Assembly: GCA_029262515.1 (NCBI GenBank)
Contig: JAJCZH010000027.1
Coordinates: 52,035-116,034 of the forward strand
DNA length: 64,000 bases
Source of the DNA: Deltaproteobacteria bacterium
Lineage (GTDB): Bacteria > Desulfobacterota > GWC2-55-46 > JADFVP01
Direction of reading: 5' to 3'
Below the pieces are notes generated by a model. The model saw nothing but the letters and a program-made list of their open reading frames with translations. It searched no databases and had not been told where the DNA came from. Position 1 is the stretch's first letter. Each line of letters starts with the position of its first letter. Shown in pieces: positions 25,640 through 33,904 of this stretch. The position numbers and the translations under genes are program-made.

Positions 25640-27328
25640 ATGGATGAAGCTGAAGTAGAAGGTAACGGGTCGGAAGCTGCGCTTAAGCTGATACCTCTTG
25701 GCGGGCTAGGCGAGATCGGACTCAATATGATGGTGGTAGAGTACGGAGACTCTATTATCGTAATCGATTGCGGCCTCATGTTTCCGGACGAGCATATGCT
25801 CGGAATCGATATTGCCATTCCCGACATCTCCTACCTTATTGAAAATAGAGAGAAAGTAAAGGCCTTTATCATCACCCACGGTCATGAAGATCATGTCGGG
25901 GCCCTGCCCTTTGTGCTACCTGAGATAAATGCGCCGATCTACGCCACCACCCTTACCATAGGCCTTATCGAAGCGAAACTTACAGAGCACGGGCTGCTCG
26001 GTTCGACCGTATTCGAGACCGTCAGGCCGCGCGACGTAGTTTCTGTCGGCCCGTTTGAGGTAGAGTTTATCCGCGTCAGCCACTCTATAGTGGACGGCTG
26101 CGGACTTGCCATAACCACTCCCGCGGGAGTGGTGGTCCATACCGGGGACTTTAAGTTCGACCAGACCCCCGTAGACGGAGAGGTGCTCGATTACGCCCGT
26201 TTCTCGGAGTATGGAGAGCGCGGCGTGCTGGCGCTTATGTCCGACTCGACCAATGTGGAGAAAGAGGGCTATACCATAAGCGAGAAGGAGGTAGGCCTCA
26301 GGATAGATACGGTCTTCGGAAGATGTGAAGGCAGGATAATTCTTGCGACCTTCTCGTCCAATATACACCGTATACAGCAGGTCTTTGATGCCGCCGTAAA
26401 GCATGGCCGCAAGGTTATCCTCAACGGCAGGAGCATGGTAGCCAATAGCGCAATCGCGCGTACGCTCGGTTACCTCAGCGCCTCTGACGGCCTTATCGTC
26501 GAGATGAGCGAACTCTCCAAGCTGCCGCCGGACAGGGTGGTACTCTTGACCACCGGAAGCCAGGGCGAGCCGATGAGCGCGTTAACGCGTATGGCAGTAG
26601 ATTCGCATAAGCAGATCAAGGTCCAACCCGGAGATACCATTATCCTCTCATCGAAGTTTATTCCCGGTAACGAAAGGGCGATTTCTACGATGATGAACCA
26701 TCTCTACAGGCGCGGCGCCGAGGTCATCTACGAGAAGGTCTCGGAGATCCATGTCTCTGGCCACGCCAGCCGCGAAGAGCTCAAGATAATGATCAATATG
26801 GTAAAACCGAAGTACTTTATTCCCGTGCACGGCGAGTATCGCCACCTTGTGCTCCATGCGCGTCTAGCCCGTCAGGTCGGAGTGGAGCACGAGAACGCAA
26901 TGGTCGCCGAAGACGGCGATATCGTAGAGTTTAACGGTGCAGGGGCCGGGATAACCGGCAGGGTCGAGTCGGGACGCATCTTTATCGACGGAAAGGGTGT
27001 AGGGGATGTAGGTAGTCTGGTGATTAAGGACCGGATGCATCTGTCGAAGGACGGTATGGTGCTCGCTGTCGTGGTATTGAATATGACAACCGGTGATGTC
27101 ACTTCGGGTCCGGATATAATTTCGCGCGGTTTTGTGCTCGAAGAGGAGGGCGCGGAGCTGATAGAGAGGGCCAAGTTCGAGGTGGTCGAAGCATTAAAGG
27201 AGCTCGGGCCGGAGGCCTGCACAGAGGGCTCGGAGGTCAAGAGCACGGTCAAGAGGGTATTAAGAAAGCTCTTCAATAAAGAACTACAGAGAAGACCCGT
27301 AATACTGCCGATAGTTATAGAGGTCTGA
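25640..27328 (+). CDS. rnj: Ribonuclease J
   Basis: A 562-residue metallo-beta-lactamase/beta-CASP ribonuclease with both endonuclease and 5'-3' exonuclease activity in relatives. It shows ITHGHEDHVGALP, HSIVDGCGL, HTGDFKFDQTP, SDSTNVEKEGYT, the beta-CASP block with SSKFIPGNE, VSGHASREEL and PVHGEYRHL, then a C-terminal domain (about 480-562) that dimerises. All zinc ligands are kept. The start ATG has CGGAG upstream. Enzymes of this type handle mRNA turnover and 5' trimming, which is relevant because several messages here may be leaderless. Confidence 0.97.
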   Translation: MDEAEVEGNGSEAALKLIPLGGLGEIGLNMMVVEYGDSIIVIDCGLMFPDEHMLGIDIAIPDISYLIENREKVKAFIITHGHEDHVGALPFVLPEINAPIYATTLTIGLIEAKLTEHGLLGSTVFETVRPRDVVSVGPFEVEFIRVSHSIVDGCGLAITTPAGVVVHTGDFKFDQTPVDGEVLDYARFSEYGERGVLALMSDSTNVEKEGYTISEKEVGLRIDTVFGRCEGRIILATFSSNIHRIQQVFDAAVKHGRKVILNGRSMVANSAIARTLGYLSASDGLIVEMSELSKLPPDRVVLLTTGSQGEPMSALTRMAVDSHKQIKVQPGDTIILSSKFIPGNERAISTMMNHLYRRGAEVIYEKVSEIHVSGHASREELKIMINMVKPKYFIPVHGEYRHLVLHARLARQVGVEHENAMVAEDGDIVEFNGAGAGITGRVESGRIFIDGKGVGDVGSLVIKDRMHLSKDGMVLAVVVLNMTTGDVTSGPDIISRGFVLEEEGAELIERAKFEVVEALKELGPEACTEGSEVKSTVKRVLRKLFNKELQRRPVILPIVIEV

Positions 27329-27391
27329 GTGGGTGGCAAGTCTCAATTTTAACTGTAAAATAGTCAAGAATCTCTTAGGAAATCGATAGAA

Positions 27392-28504
27392 ATGACCGAA
27401 GATAAAGCAGTGGTATACTTTGCGGACCTGAGGGCGGGTCACGGGGATAACCTGTTCGATAAACTCGACAGGTTGCTCGATTCCGTCGGGGTAGATGAGA
27501 GGTTCGGCAAGGGGCAGCTTGTTGCAATAAAGCTCCACTTCGGTGAGAAGGGCAATACGGCCTATATTCCCCCTGTCTTTGTGCGCCGTGTGGTTGAGCG
27601 GATTAAGAAGACGGGCGCGTTGCCGTTTCTTACCGACACCAATACGCTCTATGTCGGAACACGTTTAAACTCCGTTGGCCACATTACGACCGCTATAGAG
27701 AACGGTTTTGCCTATTCGGTCGCGGGTGCCCCGATAATAATCGCCGATGGTTTGAGGGGTAATGACGGGGTTGCGGTAGAGGTGGAGGGCGGACAGTATA
27801 AAGAGGTTCAGATAGCGCGCGAGATCGTCAATGCCGATGCTATCGTAGTTCTTACGCACTTTAAGTGTCATGAGATGAGCGGTTTCGGCGGAGCGTTAAA
27901 GAATGTCGGTATGGGTTGCGCGAGCAGGGAAGGAAAACTGGCGCAGCACTCCAACTGCGCCCCTATCGTTGAGAGTACCGAGTGTTTTGCCTGCGGCGCC
28001 TGTAGACTGGTCTGTTCGGCAGAGGCGATTGGAGTAACTGAAGTTGCTTTTATTGATGAGAAAAAGTGCGTTGGCTGCGGCCACTGTATACCGGTCTGCC
28101 CGGAAGGAGCTATAAAGATAAGCTGGGATGAGACAGCGACTGGACTGCAGGAGAAGATGGTTGAGCACGCGTTGGGCGCATTGAAAGGCAAAGAGGGGCG
28201 TATGGTCTTTATCAATTTTATTCAGCGTTTAAGCCCGTCGTGCGACTGTTACAGCCACACCGACGCCCCGATCGCCCCTGATGTCGGAGTCGTAGCCTCT
28301 TTAGATCCCGTGGCCATAGATGCTGCTTCGGCGGATCTCGTAAACAGGGGAATAGGGTTTGCCGGTACCGCGCTAAAGAGCGGTGCCGAGCCCGGAGGAG
28401 ACAAGTTCCGGGGGGTCTACCCAGAGGTGGACTGGGAGGTGCAGCTTAAGAGTGCGGCCCGTTTGGGGCTCGGAAAGCGCAACTACCGGATCGAACCTGT
28501 ATAA
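27392..28504 (+). CDS. DUF362 protein with two 4Fe-4S ferredoxin clusters
   Basis: A 370-residue protein: a DUF362 domain (about 1-180, VAIKLHFGEKGN, HFKCHEMSGFGGALKNVGMG) with an inserted ferredoxin module (about 195-245: CFACGACRLVCSAEAIG and CVGCGHCIPVCPEGAI), then the second half of DUF362 (VASLDPVAIDAASADLVNR). Both clusters have complete CxxCxxCxxxC motifs. The family is common in anaerobes and has unknown function; an electron-transfer or maturation role is usually suggested. It is followed by 124 bases before the pilB-like gene, which has its own promoter. Confidence 0.93.
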   Translation: MTEDKAVVYFADLRAGHGDNLFDKLDRLLDSVGVDERFGKGQLVAIKLHFGEKGNTAYIPPVFVRRVVERIKKTGALPFLTDTNTLYVGTRLNSVGHITTAIENGFAYSVAGAPIIIADGLRGNDGVAVEVEGGQYKEVQIAREIVNADAIVVLTHFKCHEMSGFGGALKNVGMGCASREGKLAQHSNCAPIVESTECFACGACRLVCSAEAIGVTEVAFIDEKKCVGCGHCIPVCPEGAIKISWDETATGLQEKMVEHALGALKGKEGRMVFINFIQRLSPSCDCYSHTDAPIAPDVGVVASLDPVAIDAASADLVNRGIGFAGTALKSGAEPGGDKFRGVYPEVDWEVQLKSAARLGLGKRNYRIEPV

Positions 28505-28530
28505 TACAGTATGGGATGAGAATTAGGCCC

Positions 28531-28560
28531 TTGAAAAGTTGTAGTTATAAATGTTATATT
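28531..28560 (+). promoter_or_regulatory. Promoter for the pilB-like gene
   Basis: TTGAAA (28531-28536), 18-base spacer, TATATT (28555-28560), each five of six. It places a start near 28567 and a leader of about 62 bases that ends in CCGGAGG six bases before the ATG at 28629. Confidence 0.55.
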
Positions 28561-28628
28561 TTATTCTTGCGACTAGAACTCTTTTTTGATTGCCGGGCAG
28601 CTCTTTTCTCTGTCACCGGAGGTTCTGT

Positions 28629-30524
28629 ATGGCTGTAAAGAAGATTGGGGAACTGCTTGTCGATTCGGGGCTTATAAGTCCCGAACAGTTGAGTGAGGTT
28701 CTCGGTCAGACAAAGGGCGCCAAGAAGGGCGAGCGGCTCGGAAGCATGCTGGTGAACAAGGGTTTCTGTGATGAGATAGATATTGCGCAGACGCTCTCTT
28801 TTCAGCTCAAGATACCCTTTGTTGATATATCATCTACCGACGTAGAGCCTGAGGCCGTAGAGCTATTGGAAGAGAAGCTTGCAAAGAAGTTTCTCGTCCT
28901 GCCCATTTCGGTCAGAAAGAAAGTCTTGAAGCTTGCAATGGCCGACCCGTTGAACCTCGACGCCATAGACGATATTCGCTTTTCTACCGGCCTGCAGATT
29001 CAGCCCTGTGTCTCTACCGTAAAGAGCATCACCGGCGCTATCCAGCGCCAGTACCATATGAACGACCCGATTGAAGAGCTTGTTGTAGACCTCAAGCATG
29101 ACTCTTTGGTTGAGGTGGTGCACGACGCCGATTCCGGCCGCGATCTTACCGAGCAGGTACGCAGATCTGCGGCCCCGCCGATAATCAAGATGGTCGACTC
29201 GATAATCGTTCATGCTGTTGAGAACAAGGCGAGCGATATCCATATAGAGCCTCAGGAGAAGGAGGTCAAACTCAGGTTGCGCGTAGACGGTATTATGCGC
29301 GAGACCATGCAGCTGCCTAAATGGGTTCAGGGTCCGGTTGTTTCGAGAATCAAGATAATGGCCAAGATGGATATTGCCGAGCGCCGGGTCTCGCAGGACG
29401 GCAGGCTGAAGGTGCGCATAGGCGAGCGGTCGCTGGATCTCAGAATCTCCACCCTTCCGACGCATTACGGCGAGACGGTAGTCATGAGGGTACTCGACTC
29501 GAAGGCCTCCGTAGCTGGGCTTAACGGGTTAGGCCTCTCTGAGCGCGACTATAAAGCCACTATGGATATGGTTCACAGGCCCCAGGGAATTGTGCTCGTA
29601 ACGGGGCCGACCGGTTCGGGAAAGAGCAGTACGCTCTATGCGATGATAACGTCGATAATGAGCGAAAAGATAAATATTATTACGATAGAAGACCCGATAG
29701 AGTACGAGCTCAAGGGTGTAAACCAGGTTGCCGTTAACGACAAGACAGGTCTTTCTTTTGCGTATTCCCTCCGTTCGGTACTGAGGCAGGACCCGGATGT
29801 TATTCTCATAGGCGAGATGCGTGATACGGAGACCGCCGTAATAGCCCACCAGGCTTCGCTTACAGGGCACCTGGTCTTCTCTTCTCTGCATACCAATGAC
29901 GCGGTAAGTTCCGTGGTACGGCTCAAGAATATGGATGTGCCGAATTATATGATCGCTTCAGCGTTAAACGGCATCGTTGCGCAGAGGCTTGTCAGAACCA
30001 TTTGCACAGAGTGCAAGGAGTCGTACAGGCCGGCAGCAGAGGAACTCGATAGGTACGGGGCGCTGCTCGCAGGCACGACCAAGCTTTACAGGGGGGCCGG
30101 GTGCGATTGCTGTAATGGAAGCGGTTATTCCGGTCGCATGGGTATCTTTGAGGTGTTGAGCGTTAACGACCGCTTCCGCTCTCTTGTGGCAACGGACGCG
30201 CCTGAGCATGAGCTGTTGAAGGCTGCGTTGGAGGCAGGCATGACGCCTCTGCACATGGACGGCGTGCGCAAGGTCGTAGGCGGATCGACTACTCTTGAAG
30301 AGCTGACCCGTGTCGTTTATCTGACGAAAGGCGAGGTCGAAGAAGAGGGTGAAACGTGTCCGTGGTGTAACAAGGCGGTAGAGGTTGGCGCTGAGTATTG
30401 CGCCCACTGCGACAGGCCTATGGTGCTCGAGTGTCCGGGCTGCTTTAAGCCGCGTGAGCCGCAGTGGATCGCGTGCCCGTACTGCGCCGAAAAATTTGAG
30501 TTTGAAGAGAGGGAGCATGCCTGA
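28629..30524 (+). CDS. GspE/PilB-type secretion ATPase with a C-terminal double zinc ribbon
   Basis: A 631-residue assembly ATPase of type IV pili or type II secretion. The N-terminal MshEN/GspE-N domain (residues 1-150) precedes the ATPase core: Walker A GPTGSGKS (326-333), Asp box and Walker B VILIGEMRD (391-399), His box GHLVFSSLHTND. A CxxC zinc knuckle (CTEC and CDCC, residues 459-495) is normal for the family. Unusual is the extra C-terminus (about 573-631): CPWC, CAHC, CPGC and CPYC pairs, forming two further zinc ribbons. I chose the ATG at 28629 for its CCGGAGG site; the frame is open upstream to 28590. No pilin, PilC or secretin gene is near, so this may be an orphan ATPase serving a system encoded elsewhere. 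Confidence 0.92.
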   Translation: MAVKKIGELLVDSGLISPEQLSEVLGQTKGAKKGERLGSMLVNKGFCDEIDIAQTLSFQLKIPFVDISSTDVEPEAVELLEEKLAKKFLVLPISVRKKVLKLAMADPLNLDAIDDIRFSTGLQIQPCVSTVKSITGAIQRQYHMNDPIEELVVDLKHDSLVEVVHDADSGRDLTEQVRRSAAPPIIKMVDSIIVHAVENKASDIHIEPQEKEVKLRLRVDGIMRETMQLPKWVQGPVVSRIKIMAKMDIAERRVSQDGRLKVRIGERSLDLRISTLPTHYGETVVMRVLDSKASVAGLNGLGLSERDYKATMDMVHRPQGIVLVTGPTGSGKSSTLYAMITSIMSEKINIITIEDPIEYELKGVNQVAVNDKTGLSFAYSLRSVLRQDPDVILIGEMRDTETAVIAHQASLTGHLVFSSLHTNDAVSSVVRLKNMDVPNYMIASALNGIVAQRLVRTICTECKESYRPAAEELDRYGALLAGTTKLYRGAGCDCCNGSGYSGRMGIFEVLSVNDRFRSLVATDAPEHELLKAALEAGMTPLHMDGVRKVVGGSTTLEELTRVVYLTKGEVEEEGETCPWCNKAVEVGAEYCAHCDRPMVLECPGCFKPREPQWIACPYCAEKFEFEEREHA

Positions 30525-30526
30525 TG

Positions 30527-30554
30527 CTGCTGCCGGCAGGTATGCCGGCAGCAG
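30527..30554 (+). other. Perfect 12-pair hairpin downstream of the pilB-like gene
   Basis: CTGCTGCCGGCA, loop GGTA, TGCCGGCAGCAG. It starts three bases after the stop and has no T-run behind it, so it is unlikely to be an intrinsic terminator. It may protect the 3' end of the upstream message or affect the cytochrome mRNA that follows. Confidence 0.7.
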
Positions 30555-30584
30555 GTAAATTATTGAAAAAATGAGAGAGCCGAG

Positions 30585-31235
30585 ATGCGTATTAGAATAT
30601 TTAAGTCTTTAATATTTGCAGTACTCCTTAGTGTTGCTTCCGGTGCGCTGGCAGCTGAGTATATTATGGAGCCAGCCCCTGCGGACAGAAGCCGCCATAT
30701 CTACAATATCGAACCCGGACAGTTGAAACGGGATAAGTACGGAATGATCGATAGCTCACCCGACGTGCTTTCTTTAGAGTATCTGCCAAAGGACGCTTAC
30801 GGTTTCGTAGACTGGGCCAAGGCTATCAGGGATGGCACGATCAAACCGCGAGAGAACCTCAAGGGGGACGTGGCACCAGAGGACGAAGTTGTTTTTGACC
30901 TGAAGGTACTGCGCAAGGTCAAGCGCAAGTTTATGCCCGACGTGGTCTTCCCCCACGCGCCCCATACGATCTGGCTCAAGTGCAGCACCTGCCACCCGAA
31001 GATTTTTAAGATGCAGGCCGGCTCCACGCCTATGACCATGAATAAGATATGGGGCGGTGAGTACTGCGGAAGGTGTCACGACAGGGTGGCTTTTCCGACG
31101 AGAAACTGTTTCAAGTGCCACTCGGCAACGAAGAATTACGATTCGCAAGGCGTTAAGTTCAAGGGCGGGCGCGAGGTAACGCCGCCGTCGAGGCCGAAGA
31201 AGAGGCCTAAACCCAAAGATAATTCCGGTTGGTAA
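30585..31235 (+). CDS. Exported triheme c7-type cytochrome
   Basis: A 216-residue exported cytochrome. A signal peptide ends near SGALA (about residue 23). A 110-residue N-terminal region without haem motifs is followed by a cytochrome c7-like module with three CxxCH sites (CSTCH, CGRCH, CFKCH) and the scattered His residues for the axial ligands (FPHAPHTIW, then others). The tail is basic (PSRPKKRPKPKDNSGW). This architecture resembles the triheme repeat cytochromes of metal- or extracellular-electron-transfer bacteria. It starts 60 bases after the pilB-like gene, and the radC-like gene follows four bases behind its stop. Confidence 0.92.
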   Translation: MRIRIFKSLIFAVLLSVASGALAAEYIMEPAPADRSRHIYNIEPGQLKRDKYGMIDSSPDVLSLEYLPKDAYGFVDWAKAIRDGTIKPRENLKGDVAPEDEVVFDLKVLRKVKRKFMPDVVFPHAPHTIWLKCSTCHPKIFKMQAGSTPMTMNKIWGGEYCGRCHDRVAFPTRNCFKCHSATKNYDSQGVKFKGGREVTPPSRPKKRPKPKDNSGW

Positions 31236-31239
31236 GCGG

Positions 31240-31923
31240 ATGGCTGAGAGCGCGAAGTACTGCAAGGAGCTTAAGGATAGATTCCGCGCGTCCTCGTTTG
31301 ATGCTTTTGATGATAGAGAGAAGCTTGCTCTGTTGCTCAGTTACTCCACCTTCGCAAGGGACGTAAGAGTCTCTGCCAAAGAGTTGCAGCTCGGTTTCGG
31401 AACCGTTAGGGGCGTGATGGATGCTACGGGCGAAGAGCTTGCATCCCTCGGCGGTTTGGGCGACACGACGGCAACATTTTTTCACCTGCTTAAAGAGGTG
31501 GCCGGTATCTACCTTCTGGGTTCTCTGGTCGGAAGCGTGCTCGAGGCCTCACTTGGCGAGCTGATAGATTATTTGCACCTGACCCTCTCGACCGAGAGGG
31601 TTGAAAAATTTCTTGCTGTTTATATCGATTCGGATGACAAGGTTGTTGCGGTTGATCTTCTTCATGAGGGAACCATCAACCGCACTGCCGTCTACCCCAG
31701 AAAAGCTATAGAGCGCGCTTTTGCCCGCAAGGCCTGCTCTGTGATTTTTGTGCATAATCATCCGAGCGGCGACTCTACCCCGTCGCGTTCAGATGGCGAG
31801 CTTGCCGTTGCGCTTGAACGCGCTGCTGCAAGTGTTGAACTCAGAGTTGTAGACCATCTTATTATAGGGCGCAACGGCCACTACAGTGCCCGTGCAGGTG
31901 TGCCGGGGCAGAGACCGCGCTAG
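31240..31923 (+). CDS. radC: RadC family protein with intact JAMM motif
   Basis: A 227-residue RadC protein. It has the N-terminal helix-hairpin-helix part (SLGGLGDTTATFF) and a complete JAMM metal site: VHNHPSGDSTPSRSDGE (residues 171-187), with DHLIIGRNGHYS later. This is the intact paralogue of the gene at 11479. Its DNA-repair role is historical and disputed; the fold is that of a zinc-dependent peptidase or deubiquitinase. It lies four bases after the cytochrome gene, so it is expressed with a redox gene rather than with DNA-repair genes. Confidence 0.93.
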   Translation: MAESAKYCKELKDRFRASSFDAFDDREKLALLLSYSTFARDVRVSAKELQLGFGTVRGVMDATGEELASLGGLGDTTATFFHLLKEVAGIYLLGSLVGSVLEASLGELIDYLHLTLSTERVEKFLAVYIDSDDKVVAVDLLHEGTINRTAVYPRKAIERAFARKACSVIFVHNHPSGDSTPSRSDGELAVALERAAASVELRVVDHLIIGRNGHYSARAGVPGQRPR

Positions 31924-32064
31924 AACCGTGCCGTACAGGCCACTCAAAGTTGAGTGATCTTTGCTAACCTGACAGGTCTACCTTTTTATTCTGCTACTCT
32001 AGCTTAAACTTATTCTATGATTGTGTTAAGATTGCAGTAGGCTTTATTTTAAAGGGAGGCACCT

Positions 32065-33087
32065 ATCTTAAAGCGCAAAAACGACAGATATGAGAACTGG
32101 AAGTGGCAGGCAAGAAGGATTCTTCTGCTTCTTTTTGCGACTACTGCTTTCGGTGTCGTAGGGCTCATGATCGTGGAGGGCTGGAGCTTTCTTGACGCCC
32201 TCTATATGACTATACTCACCATTTCTACGGTCGGTTATTCTGAGGTGCATCCGCTTCACCCTGCCGGGCGCATCTTTGTAATTATACTTATCGTTTTAGG
32301 CGTAACCACATTCCTTTATATTATAACGACTATTGGAGAGTTCGTGGTCTCCGGGCAGTTCTCCGGGGCCTTAGGGAGGAACAGGATGATGAAGAAGATA
32401 GACGCGCTCAAGCGGCACTACATTGTCTGCGGTTTAGGCAGGGTCGGCATTCAGGTGGCGTTAGAGCTTGAAAGAGAGAAGGTGCCTTTTGTTGTGATAG
32501 ACAATAACCCGGACTCCGTAAAAGAGAGCATAGCTCATAACTGGATGTACGTGGAGGGAGATGCCTCGAATGATGAGGTGCTTATAGAGGCCGGAGTAAA
32601 GAGAGCGAGAGGCCTCGTTACCGCAACGAATTCAGACGCGGACAACGTCTATATCGTTCTTAGCGCCAAGGGACTCAATGAGAAACTCTTTGTGGTCGGC
32701 AGGGCCAATATGGAGAAGTCGGAGTATAAACTCAAGAAGGCCGGAGCCGAAAGGGTGCTCTCTCCGTACAGCATGGGCGGGCGACGGCTGGCGAGCCTGC
32801 TTCTAAGACCTACTGTTGTTGAGTTTCTCGATGTTGTTATGCATAGCGCAGAGATAGAGCTGTTGATGGAAGAGGTTATTATAAATGACAGTTCTCCTTT
32901 CATAGGCAGGTCGATACAGGACGTAAGGCAAAAGTGCGCTACAGGCGCAAATATTCTGGCTCTGAAAAAGAAGGGCGCAAAAGTGATGATAGCAAGCCCG
33001 GCGCCGGAAACCGTGGTAGATGTTGGCGACAGGTTCGTAGCGCTTGGAACCAGAGAGCAGTTAAGGGAGCTTGAGGGGTTGAGTTAA
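32065..33087 (+). CDS. Potassium channel with RCK/TrkA regulatory domains, no ordinary start codon
   Basis: A two-helix ion channel of about 340 residues. The first helix (RRILLLLFATTAFGVVGL), pore loop with the K+ filter TVGYS and second helix (IFVIILIVLGVTTFLYII) are followed by TrkA-N (HYIVCGLGRVG, the Rossmann NAD site) and a C-terminal TrkA-C. The first in-frame ATG (32167) lies inside the first helix, so it cannot be the true start. The open frame runs back to a TAA at 32050-32052 with no ATG, GTG or TTG between. GGGAGG (32054-32059) sits just upstream; the codons five and eight bases after it are ATC (32065) and TTA (32068). I therefore set the start at ATC 32065 as the best guess: it could be an AUC start, a TTG altered to TTA, or a sequence error. 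Confidence 0.75.
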   Translation: MLKRKNDRYENWKWQARRILLLLFATTAFGVVGLMIVEGWSFLDALYMTILTISTVGYSEVHPLHPAGRIFVIILIVLGVTTFLYIITTIGEFVVSGQFSGALGRNRMMKKIDALKRHYIVCGLGRVGIQVALELEREKVPFVVIDNNPDSVKESIAHNWMYVEGDASNDEVLIEAGVKRARGLVTATNSDADNVYIVLSAKGLNEKLFVVGRANMEKSEYKLKKAGAERVLSPYSMGGRRLASLLLRPTVVEFLDVVMHSAEIELLMEEVIINDSSPFIGRSIQDVRQKCATGANILALKKKGAKVMIASPAPETVVDVGDRFVALGTREQLRELEGLS

Positions 33088-33159
33088 ACCTGTTCCCTTT
33101 TTTTGTTAATATCAGAAGCGATCAATATGGTGCAAGAAAGAGGGTGTAATAAAGGATGC

Positions 33160-33220
33160 AAAAAACCGGCACAACAGTTTACGGTACCCAGGTCGGGTTC
33201 CGTGCTCTACTGGCCGGTTC
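33160..33220 (-). terminator. Candidate terminator after the histone-like gene
   Basis: On the minus strand ACCGGC (near 33219) pairs with GCCGGT (near 33166), followed by TTTTTT. Inside lies a second hairpin, CGG-ACCC with GGGT-CCG. The large outer loop makes this tentative. Confidence 0.4.
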
Positions 33221-33277
33221 TCATACTCTCTCTTCTTAAGCCTACTTTTTCTTGGCTACAGCTTTCTTCGGCGCTGC

Positions 33278-33628
33278 TTACTTAGCAGCCGGTTTTTTAG
33301 CGGTCGTTTTCTTCGGTGCTGCTTTTTTTGCAGCCGGTTTTTTAGCAGCAGTTTTCTTTGGCGCAGCCTTTTTCGCTGGCGCTTTCTTCTTCTTGGCGAC
33401 TTCTTTCTTTGTTGCAGTCACCACCTTTTTCTGTTCAGCAAGGAAGGCTTCGCTCTTTTTAATAACTGCCTTGTATGCCTTGATTGCCGAGGTCTTTCCT
33501 TTGGCTACTTCGCGCAACAGTACCTTGGACTCTTTCTCTGCAACAATCGGAATAGTTTTCTTTACCTTGTCTAACAAGACTTCTGTACGTTTTAAAAGTT
33601 CCTTAACAGCACTGACGGATTTTGGCAT
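33278..33628 (-). CDS. Histone H1-like Lys/Ala/Pro-rich DNA-binding protein, apparently truncated
   Basis: A 116-residue basic protein. Residues 1-75 are alpha-helical with mixed charge (SAVKELLKRTEVLLDKVKK), and the C-terminal 40 residues are repeats of AAPKKTxAKKPAAK, the pattern of bacterial histone H1-like proteins that compact DNA. AAGGAG lies before the ATG. The stop at 33280-33278 (TAA) interrupts the repeat: the same frame continues for eleven more codons (AAPKKAVAKKK) to a TAG at 33244-33242, and the TAA stands where the repeat has AAA (Lys). The present gene therefore appears to be shortened by one nonsense change, though the remaining repeats should still bind DNA. Confidence 0.85.
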   Translation of the reverse strand: MPKSVSAVKELLKRTEVLLDKVKKTIPIVAEKESKVLLREVAKGKTSAIKAYKAVIKKSEAFLAEQKKVVTATKKEVAKKKKAPAKKAAPKKTAAKKPAAKKAAPKKTTAKKPAAK

Positions 33629-33660
33629 TGGCGGCTCCTTGATTAGTAGGTTTTTAAGGG

Positions 33661-33691
33661 TAAAGTATCAGAGCAGGACCCAATAGAGCAA
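33661..33691 (-). promoter_or_regulatory. Promoter-like element before the histone-like gene
   Basis: On the minus strand: TTGCTC (33691-33686), 18-base spacer, TACTTT (33667-33662) with TG one base before the -10 (extended type). It shares the 14-mer GCTCTGATACTTTA with the element before gmd, including the same spacing. Confidence 0.5.
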
Positions 33692-33904
33692 CCATTTTAT
33701 TGTGACGTGGAATGGATATTAAATCCGCGCCGTTCTCTTTTTAGCGTAGGGTAGCTACTTACTTTTAAAAAGCCTGCAGGAAACTCATTCCGTGTTTCAG
33801 TTTTGTGCCCCTGTACCGTGTATCTTTACAGGCCGCACAAGAGTGTTATGTTTGTTACTGCTGGTGTTATTACTGAGTGATATAGAAAAGGTTATGGTAG
33901 TTTC

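Noticed and set aside
31940..31960. Hairpin CACTCA/TGAGTG after the intact radC as a terminator
   Set aside because: Six pairs only, and no T-run follows.
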